Translations under genes and position numbers: made by a program
Shown: positions 51,540 through 60,259 of the stretch, piece after piece
Layout of the letters: each line of letters begins with the position of its first letter
Numbering within the stretch: the first letter of the stretch is position 1
Source of the DNA: Sycobia sp. Sy_11
Taxonomy: Eukaryota; Arthropoda; Insecta; Hymenoptera; Epichrysomallidae
Direction: 5' to 3'
Length of the DNA: 64,000 nt
Assembly: GCA_018907035.1 (NCBI GenBank)
Contig: JACCIC010000121.1
Span: 1,081,501 to 1,145,500 of the forward strand
The notes under the pieces: model-generated
Told to the model about the DNA's origin: nothing
Database searches by the model: none
The model's input: the letters and a program-made list of their open reading frames with translations, nothing else

Positions 51540-52140
51540 ATAGAGCCTTCGATAAAAGCGAGGAAGGGACGTAAGCGAAAGTCGGGTCTTGCTCTTCTTC
51601 CCCCTTCCCCTTTCTCTCCCAAACCTGCCGAGAAGTTGGACCGAGAGCAAGTTTCCCTTTTAATCATTAACGCGAATCGAAGATACCTCGGATTCTTCGG
51701 AGAGTTTTGCATGCCGACAAAGTTTCTTTCATTCGCGTGAAGCGGCAGCAAGAGGGAAGTAAGAAAGAATGATAGAAATGTTCTCGTTATTTGCTCGCTC
51801 TCTCTCTCGCTCTCGCTCTCCATCTACTATGCCATACATCCGCAAGTCTGTGTCTTATTCGTGCAACAGAGACTTTCCAACCCACGAACATGGTGCCAAA
51901 GATTTTGGACGCGTGTCTGTGCTACATATCTTTACCAGAAATGTAAACCTACCCTTTTCTCTCACACTCTACCCACATCGCTGCTTTTGCAATTTTACCG
52001 CGCGCCCCCTTTCTTCGACTTGCCGAAGTATATGTCTTTTTCTACTGCAACGCAAGCGTAGAAAAATGCTTTGAATTCCCTCCCCCCACTTCGTCTACTC
52101 GCACCACTAAAGTCCGCTGCGGACAGAGGGGTTTTTCCCT
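51540..52140. promoter_or_regulatory. Moderately GC-rich block beside a (CA)n tract
   Basis: Follows the compound (TA)n...(CA)n repeats at 51332-51537. Raised GC and CT-rich runs, no recognisable coding. Function unknown. Confidence 0.2.
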
Positions 52141-53871
52141 CCACTGTTCCAACAAGCGCATCCTTTACGAAAAGGTATTCTTGAAGAATTAACGAATGTC
52201 CGTATTAATGAAATATTTACATTATATTATTATACAGGAATTAAACTACGTATTCTTTTTCAATATAAAAACCTTTTTTTGAACAGATTCAAACTGTAAA
52301 TATCATTTTGCGCTATAATTTAAGCGTTTCAAAAGTCATAAAAGGGAATCCTTGAAATTGGTAAATTTTGTGACTAATGATAAAATCAATGTAAAAAAAA
52401 TGTTGTTTCACGAGTTTCACTAAATTTCGCAACAAGCGCCATATTACTGCATTAACAGATTCACTGATGTGTCATTTAATGATGTCAATTTAAAAAGTAG
52501 TTTAAAAAATAGGTAAGACTCAATATGTGTTATTCAGTATTTTAATGACTAGTCGCTTGTAAATTTTAATGATTCATGAAAACTTATTAAAGATTTCAAT
52601 AAAAGTTTATTAAATAATTCTTATTACATTTCCCAGATTATAGATCCCATACAATAACATTTGTAAAACACCTAATTTGATAAAAAAAGTTCCAAATACG
52701 GAATAAGAAGTTTTTTTCATCAAAGATCTTTAATATTTCTAGTATATTACTTTTATAAAAGTCTGGGTAATTTGGAGAAAATGAATTATTTTAAAGAATT
52801 CTTTTTTTATTTTGCTTGAATCACTATATCCAACGGACATTCGTTAAGTCTTTAAGAAATCCTATAAAAATTTTGTAAATTATTTGGAAAGCAAAAGAGC
52901 GTTTAATCAATTCTTTGTAAGTTCTCGTAAATTTCCTGTAGTTTATATAATAATTATAGCCATATATAGAATCATGTAAAATCTAGCTCCAATCTACTTA
53001 GATTTTAATACTAACAAACATTATTCAGTCATAATTGTAATCGAATATTATGTGAAATGTTTCGATGTACATTAAAAGGTAAAAATTATTAAGAGGAACA
53101 GGATAGAGCACTCGACGGTTTGCTTCAATACGTATTATTGTGGCATCGTTTAATGCTGCGCTACGTTCACTGTCAACCGCCCGACGCAATGTCACTTTTA
53201 CTACTTTCTAATACCGCTATTGTGTGTAATACCAAAAAATTTAGAAGTAAAACTACTCGTTACGAAAAAACGCACTTTGATACAAAAAAAGAACAAAAAA
53301 TAAAAAGAAAATACAACGGTAAATTTTGAAAAATGCCAATCACTCATTGTATAAACAACAATAACAACATCAAAAAATAAGATACGGGATTTCAAAAAAA
53401 TCGATCGCAAAAATATTTTCGTCTTTCAAAAAGCATCTAAGATACCGAGACATGCCAAAAAACAAAAATAAATTATTATACTTCCGACACACCTAAATAA
53501 AAAGGATTTCTTGCACGTGCGCGCACGCACGCACGAACACACGCACACACATACACACACGCATATATCGTGGCAGTTCGAGCCGGCGGTAAAAAGTATT
53601 AAAAATCGCCAGCTCTAGTGGATAAAGAAAAAAAGGTAAGCGGTGCGTGCCGAGAAAAAAACTTACGTGTATATAGATGTGTGCTAGTCGCTGTGTCTTT
53701 CTCTATGTTTATGTGTGTATCAGTGCACGTGAACGGCTAAAAAATGGGGCGTACTGACCGATATTCACGGTTCGCTCGCTTCTTCAAAAAGATCGTGTAT
53801 TGCAAAAAAAATCGAGTACCATTCGAATGGAATACCGGACGGTCGCAGTGCAGTCACGCATGTATAGATCC

Positions 53872-53873
<2 letters not shown>

Positions 53874-53932
<59 letters not shown>
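53874..53932. repeat. (TA)n microsatellite
   Basis: About 58 bp of uninterrupted TA in the V2-C intron. Confidence 0.95.
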
Positions 53933-53934
<2 letters not shown>

Positions 53935-55194
53935 CGTAAAACAGTCAAAGGGCAGAGATATTTTGCTTTAGTGCCACACACGTTCTCGGTTTCCCTCTTT
54001 AATTCCATTTTAATAAAATAGCGAGGGCAACAAAAAGAAAGAAAAAATTTTACCGACAAAGCCAAAATTTTTTTGCTCTTATTGACTCCGGAGTCACGGA
54101 GAAAATTATATTTTTCAGCGAAGCTGATTTTATACGAAGGAAAAAATTATTATAATAGTAAAATAGCAGACGTTTGTTCGACTGATTACATTCAAAGCGT
54201 TAGGCTCCCGATAAGAAGACCGAGATCGAGAGGATTTTTCCGTTACTGTAACGTTCCGCAAAAAAGATCATTTTGAATTCAGTGAGATTAGTTCATTGAG
54301 TTTTGTTCAGAAATGAGTAAAGACACGGACAGGTCTTTCTGTGAATTAAATATTTACCTTGCCTGTATCGTAGATACATTATACGTTAATTTCCACATTT
54401 AATAAATGTACGAAGTGTACGTAAAATTTTCGTCAAAATACCTTGTTATATGCGAATGTGAGTGTGAGAACGAGACGTTCGCGTAGAGAAGACTGGAGGC
54501 AAATGTCACGCAAAATTCAGATTTTAAAAAATACTATCCGTCGATGTTCAATATAGCGTATTCGTGATTGACGGATACTACGAATAGGATAATACGAAAA
54601 GGAAGAAAATAATGGTTCAAAATCAAAATGTCAAATTTATATATGTATAAGACACATGGAAAAAATGATCAAAATATAGTATATCGAAATAATACATTTG
54701 AGATGTATGAAATTTACTTTGAGATGTAAAAATTGTTCTGTAAAAATGTATTGCTCTTCCTTATATTGAAAATTAAAAGAATATAATTATAATCTCGGAT
54801 CTATAAGACGCATTCGGACTACTATAAGCGATATGGAACCTATGTCGTACAAAAAATTTTAAATTTGGACAAAGAAAAAAAATGAAAAAAACAGCAGCAA
54901 AAAATGAAAAACTTTACACTCGATGAAAAATAAAACTAAGGGTATATATGTATACAAATACGAAAAAGTAAACAGCCAGGCAAAACGGCTCCTACATATA
55001 TACGTAGATTCCACTTTAATCATAGAAAGCAGTGGGCTAAAAAGAGAGTAAAAGAAAATCGCGACCTCTGCATTTCGTTAAAAAAACAAATATAGCATGG
55101 ATATACATGTGACAGATATTATCAGTCTCCCCTGCGCGCACGGAATCATATTTGGCATCGTATACACAATGATCAATTAACGTGCATAAGTACA

Positions 55195-55205
<11 letters not shown>

Positions 55206-55252
<47 letters not shown>

Positions 55253-55275
55253 ATATAATATAATATAATATAATA
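55206..55275. repeat. (TA)n followed by (TAATA)n
   Basis: About 40 bp of TA passing into six TAATA-type units; lies 250-320 nt past the V2 donor in the transcript. Confidence 0.95.
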
Positions 55276-55426
55276 CCACGAGGCAGTTCTTGTTTTGTTT
55301 TGCGTGCAGGACGGGTTGTTACATACTTTCAATGATCGTTGTACAATATCGAAGTCTCAAGAATCATCGTCATTGATCTGGAGATTTCTTGTTTATTCAT
55401 TTTTTCTTTTTTTTTGATCAAGGGAA

Positions 55427-55460
55427 TTTTCAAAAACAGCAACAAAAAAACAAAATAAGG
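55427..55460 (-). other. U-rich element after the V2 donor
   Basis: In the transcript this reads TTATTTTGTTTTTTTGTTGC and continues U-rich, about 65-97 nt past the V2 donor. U-rich sequences downstream of weak donors are binding sites for TIA-1/ELAV-type splicing regulators. It also complements the A-rich element behind V1. Confidence 0.4.
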
Positions 55461-55524
55461 AATACGGTATACATCGTGCATATCAGCCGCACGCACATTA
55501 GCCATTAACAATTGCAAAACAGAC

Positions 55525-55715
55525 CTGGCTTTAATCGACGCGACCTTAGCCCCGACGGCCATGTTTTCTTTACAGTAGATCGGCCCGTAGGCCACTTGGT
55601 CCCATACCGGCGGATTATTAGCACGGTCCACAACGTCAATCTGTACCTCCACCGTTCTCGACAAGGGCGGGAAGCCCTTGTCCTGGGCCATCGCCTCCAG
55701 TTTGTAAGCCGCGCG
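55525..55715 (-). CDS. CadN: Neural cadherin, alternative exon V2 (mutually exclusive with V1)
   Basis: Also 191 nt with the same phases as V1, encoding 63 residues from RAAYKLEAMAQDKGFPPLSR to GAKVASIKA plus AG. It occupies the same structural place as V1: end of one EC repeat, linker DVVDRANNPPVWD, and start of the next repeat (GPIYCKENMAVG). Hand alignment to V1 gives 33 of 63 identical residues, with the linker and KEN motif strongly kept and the first 30 residues most divergent. The acceptor CATTCTAG has a poor pyrimidine tract containing a GC-alternating run, and the donor is GTCTGT. The Cys in PIYCKEN has no counterpart in V1. Including both V1 and V2 would shift the frame of exon C, so one must be chosen. 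Confidence 0.94.
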
Positions 55716-56305
55716 CTAGAATGCGACCATGTCGTGTGCGCGCGCGCGCGTATGATTTCAACGCGCGGGGACGATTGGTAATGAGAAAAAGAGAGAAAAA
55801 ACACAGCCAAGGTTAGTCGGGCGCACACTTTTCTTCTTCTGCATATAGATATGGGTTATATGTATTGAAAAGGCCTCGTGATCTTTCATTAAAGAAAAAA
55901 TAAATAAATAACAACAACAACAATAACTTAGAAGAGAGTGTGGAAATAATCAGTACATGGACTTTGCCTTCCTTTTTGTTCAATAAAAATGTCGGGAAAA
56001 TAATCCCACGAGCACAAAAATTTCTTTTTTACATGTACCACTTTACTATATAATCAACGTTTTTTCTCGTAAGACAATGTATATTTATCTTATAAGGCAT
56101 CTCTAAAATCGAATAGGCTAAATATGCATTTATTAAGAAAAATTAACTTGATTTAATTGGTCAAGAAATGAATATACGCATATTTGCATGTAATGCGTGA
56201 ACTTTAGCGTGTCCACGCGAGAAATCCATTTGAAAACTGTTAGTGAATTAGACGCGTTTACTGTGTGTCAATAAATTCAGTACTACTTGTTAGTTACTCC
56301 ACCAG

Positions 56306-56318
56306 CCACTAGATGGCG
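56306..56318 (+). promoter_or_regulatory. CTCF-like binding site
   Basis: CCACTAGATGGCG matches every position of the CTCF core CCASYAGRKGGCR, which is shared by vertebrate and insect CTCF. It lies between the two alternative exons, 591 nt upstream of the V2 acceptor in transcript direction and about 2.3 kb downstream of V1. Binding is not shown by sequence alone. Confidence 0.5.
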
Positions 56319-56915
56319 ACACGTACTTTTAGAATATTTTCTCAAATTAAGCATCCTCTATTATTAATACCAAATCCTTAAAATTGTGTTTGTAGTTTAT
56401 ATGTACACTTTAATGCTATAAGTAATATCGATATTATTTTCGAAACTCTCTTTTTTACATATTTTATCGCACTCTAAATGATTACACACAATAAGTACAT
56501 TTTTCTACAGTCTTTTACTTAAAATTCTTCAAGTATATATTATCAATTATTCATCAAGTTAATTTTTTTTGCTTGTGAGGTCAGCCAATACAGACTTAAT
56601 TTACATGAAAGAATCTAATAAGTAAATGAAGATAAATATTAAATAAGTGGATAATAACTTATTCGACTTTAGAGAGAAGGCACACTGTGCTTTGTAAAAA
56701 TGATAAACTTATATATTATATATATAATATATTATAAATTTTATGGGTGAGACGGACAGAGAGAAAAAAAATCACAGGGTCATGTATTGAACATAATATA
56801 TATGTATCGGAGATCTGCAAAACGAGGCCGGATGAAACTGTGGTAACGCCCTGAAAAAATGTGTTTCTCGAGCGTCTCGGTCGGTCGCAGACTGCCGTAG
56901 TTCTCGTGGCACCTG

Positions 56916-56935
56916 TATATATATATATATATATA
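56916..56935. repeat. Short (TA)n tract
   Basis: About 20 bp of TA between V1 and V2. Confidence 0.9.
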
Positions 56936-57247
56936 GATATGTTTTCATTTACATTATAGAACGAATGTTTATTTATATGTGTTACCTCTTGTTTAACGTC
57001 TAATCACCTATCGAACAAAGTAACATTAGCAGACCACGAGTCAAACATATATGGGTGGTCAGCCACATGTTTACTATTGCTCTAATGCCTTACACCTATA
57101 TAGATCTATCTGGATATAGATTTACGCTGCATAAATCTTAAACGCTAAATACATATATTTTGAATTGAAAAAAGTTGCTTCTTCGTTTCTTGCGCTAATA
57201 TTATACTTTTCACTGTATTATCAGTTCGCTAGTTCGGATTTTTGAGC

Positions 57248-57250
<3 letters not shown>

Positions 57251-57302
<52 letters not shown>
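57251..57302. repeat. (TA)n microsatellite
   Basis: About 52 bp of uninterrupted TA between V1 and V2. Confidence 0.95.
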
Positions 57303-57305
<3 letters not shown>

Positions 57306-57804
57306 TCATAGCTACGCTTTTTTAATATTACGTACGATATATAATGAAAAAGCTTATAAATGTGTATGCATAAAGAGAGATAGACAGACAGATATATCGA
57401 GAGGTAGAATAAAAAATGTAGATTAATAAGATATACGTACATAAGGTGTACATACTTTGCGAGTTAGTAATGTGAGAATAACATATTAATGTAACAACTA
57501 AGGTAACTAAAGGAAATAGTGTAAGTAGTAGAATAGTAGTAATAGAAATAGTAATAATATTTAAATTAATATTAACAATAAAAATAAAAATAATAATAAT
57601 AATAAATTTAAAAATAATAATAATAATAATATGTAAGGCAAAATATACGCATAAAGGATCGTTATCAAAGGATTATGATATTATAAAATATATATGCTGA
57701 GCTATCTACCGACGCGTATATGCCCGCCGCGCTTAGCCATGCGTGTCGGACTCCATCTGAAGTTTTGAAGTTTTACCCTTCTTTCTTTTTTCTTATACCC
57801 AGTC

Positions 57805-57808
<4 letters not shown>

Positions 57809-57845
<37 letters not shown>
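57809..57845. repeat. (TA)n microsatellite
   Basis: About 37 bp of uninterrupted TA between V1 and V2. Confidence 0.95.
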
Positions 57846-57849
<4 letters not shown>

Positions 57850-58139
57850 TATAAGCGTATTGTTATGCAGCAGGCGCACGTGAAGTATTTTTTTTGCAAT
57901 AAATCTAAAGAGAGTAGCGTTAGCCGTTGGTTTTTTGTCATTCCCGGCAGTATAGAAAGCGAAAAAAGAAAAAAATATTTTGCGAGTGAATATATTTATA
58001 GATCCGAGAGAATCCAGTAACAAAAATCCAAGGTAGGATGCAACTGATAATCCGTTCGGCAGAAAAAGAGCCGCTAACAAAAACAAAAAGAAACACGGAA
58101 ATGAATATTCTATAACGTGGAGAATCCGAAAACGGTCTG

Positions 58140-58141
<2 letters not shown>

Positions 58142-58189
<48 letters not shown>
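58142..58189. repeat. (TA)n microsatellite
   Basis: About 48 bp of uninterrupted TA between V1 and V2. Confidence 0.95.
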
Positions 58190-58193
<4 letters not shown>

Positions 58194-58366
58194 ATTGAAC
58201 GCGAAACGTTGAAACCGAAGAGCCAGACGCGGGGTGGCGATAAGGGCAAGAGGGGGGTTAAACCCTTTCAAAAAAAGAAAAAGAAAAAGAAAGCTGCTAT
58301 CGATCTTCTTCCTTCTACGAAGAACAAATGTCGTGGATAATCCGGAATGCCTCGAAGATAGAGTTC

Positions 58367-58368
<2 letters not shown>

Positions 58369-58425
<57 letters not shown>
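58369..58425. repeat. (TA)n microsatellite
   Basis: About 56 bp of TA, 160-215 nt past the V1 donor in the transcript. Confidence 0.95.
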
Positions 58426-58428
<3 letters not shown>

Positions 58429-58530
58429 AATCTTCGGACTTTGGAGCAGAAACTTCGTCACTAGCAATCGCATGGCTCGGCGCGGCGTGCGTAATCTTGC
58501 TTTTCGCTTCCTGGTTAAGGTTGCTTCGAT

Positions 58531-58572
58531 TTTTACTTTTTTTTTTATTGTTTGTTTGTTTTTGTTCGTCGT
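58531..58572 (-). other. A-rich/CAAA-rich element after the V1 donor
   Basis: In the transcript, about 12-50 nt downstream of the V1 donor, the sequence is a run of CAAA-type repeats followed by an A10 run. It is partly complementary to a U-rich element downstream of the V2 donor (55427-55460). Confidence 0.4.
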
Positions 58573-58583
58573 GGCATACAAAC

Positions 58584-58774
58584 CTGGCTTTCACCGACGT
58601 CACTACAGTACCCACTGTGACATTTTCTTTGATGTGAATGGGGCTGTATACAATCTTATCCCACACAGGAGGTTTATTGTTCCTGTCTACGACGTCTAAC
58701 TCTACGTCGACTTCGGCAAACGAGGGCGGTGTCCCTCTGTCGGAGGCGCTTACTCTCAGCCGATACTTGTCACG
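58584..58774 (-). CDS. CadN: Neural cadherin, alternative exon V1 (mutually exclusive with V2)
   Basis: This 191-nt exon (phase 0 in, phase 2 out) encodes 63 residues plus two bases. It starts RDKYRLRVSASDRGTPPSF and ends GTVVTSVKA. It finishes the repeat begun in exon A (DKYRLRVSASDRGTPP), provides the inter-repeat linker (DVVDRNNKPPVWD), and starts the next EC repeat (PIHIKENVTVG). The linker has VVDRNN where canonical cadherins have VNDN, as in insect CadN generally. Acceptor is TTTTGCCAATACAG with a weak pyrimidine tract, and the donor is GTTTGT, lacking the +3 purine and +4 A. It joins exon A in frame (LKKPLD|RDKY). Its last bases AG plus C from exon C make the Ser of KASSGIE. It corresponds in my memory to one member of the fly exon-7 pair. 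Confidence 0.95.
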
Positions 58775-60228
58775 CTGTATTGGCAAAATATATACGGGCC
58801 GTCAAGTTACTCAGAACAACTCTCGGGATTAAAACACACACTGTACAATTTTGCTTATGGAATCAAATCGAATAATGTTATTTTTGTTCCACATTTATTT
58901 CTCGCTTTTTATTTTCTGTTTTTACTCAGTTTTCTCTTTTTTTATTTTTATAGTTATCAGCTCTTAAAATTTAAAATTTACGTTACTTGACTTCCATACT
59001 CGAGTTTCGTAAATATTATGCTTCTTTAATTTTATTATTGCTATTATTTAAACTGTAAATTGTCTCCTGTTAAAGATCTAAAGAAATAAATACATAGAGA
59101 CAAAAATACTGAAATGCATTTATAAACTGAACAAAGGAGAAACGATCCATTTATCATACAATATTTTAGCATACGCGATTATTTAGAGAATCGTCATACA
59201 TCCGTGATTTTTTAATAATTTATGTATTCGATTGAGAATTTCTTCTGAAACGCTTCTCCGGTATTCTTTGGATACATAGAATAAAAAACAAAGAGAAACA
59301 AAATTTCGAAACAAAATATTTGCACACTATAATTCAAATGTAAGATGATGGGACGTCCGCTGGTATCTCATAATATAGTGATATTAAATTGTTACTCTTT
59401 CAATATAGAAGCCAAATATAAAGCAGTTGCAAAAAAGAAAAATAAGTTCCACATGTAAACGAAGTTAAAAGTAAATTACAGTGCGACAAGCATACATGTG
59501 AATTAGTAGACGTGACCAGTTATTAATAACCTGCCAACAGATTTGAAAAAAATAATATACTTGTCTATTTTCATCCAGAGGTCATATCAATACTGAAACA
59601 CTTACAGGTGTATGTATTTTAACAACAATAATGATATGGATAAAAAATACCAACTGACGTTCATCATAAAAAATTAAATATTGCTATATGAATACCTCAT
59701 TTACCAAAAAGAATTGCTTTATTTTTTAACTTTTATAATCTTTCATGCTATTCACTTATTATTCTTATTATCCAAGATATTTGTGATTTTTACAAACATT
59801 TTGGAATTTAATGACAAAACAAAATAATAAAATTTCTTTGCAACATTCTACAAGCGAAAATCGTGTATTTTAATACATTGTTTTATTACTTTTTTTAATC
59901 GAGATCTGTTCTGGAGTTCAATTAGGTTTTCGGCATATGACGTATTTATGTAGGTGAAACTATACATAATATAATTATAACTTAAATTTAAATGAAATTG
60001 AAAATTGTAGTGACTAAAGGTAATAGAAGCATTAAACCAATATTACAAGAAAATGATTAAATAAAGAGATAAAAAAGTTAGAAAGATTAGGGGTTGTTAG
60101 TCAAATTATTATTATTATTGCGTTGATTAATTTTGTTATTTCCTCGAGCAAAGTTTCAACTTGAAGAATAATCCTACTTACTGGAACACAGCCCTTTTTT
60201 CATCATGATTATTGTCATCATCATCATC

Positions 60229-60259
<31 letters not shown>

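Larger units (their letters stand above)
48050..55524 (-). other. CadN intron between V2 and exon C
   Basis: 7475-nt intron. It contains (TA)n tracts at 55206-55275, 53874-53932, 51332-51393 and 48429-48484, a (CA)n tract at 51454-51537 and a (GA)n tract at 50190-50235. Two GC-richer blocks lie at about 49190-50080 and 51540-52140. Long open frames in these blocks (for example plus strand 49535-49978) show no recognisable domain and are not called genes. Confidence 0.7.
55716..58583 (-). other. Intron between mutually exclusive exons V1 and V2
   Basis: 2868 nt between the two alternative exons. It holds five (TA)n tracts (58369-58425, 58142-58189, 57809-57845, 57251-57302, 56916-56935) and a complete CTCF-like core at 56306-56318. 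An AAT-rich run lies near 57550-57640. An A-rich/CAAA-rich element lies immediately downstream of the V1 donor. No third alternative exon copy was found by looking for the conserved PPVWD/KEN region on the minus strand. Confidence 0.7.

Noticed and set aside
2433..56190. About nine ATTTGCAT/ATGCAAAT octamers (for example 2433, 7974, 10117, 34914, 38620, 49840)
   Set aside because: My estimate for this AT-rich composition is about five by chance on both strands, so the excess is small; only the copy joined to an E-box was kept as a finding.
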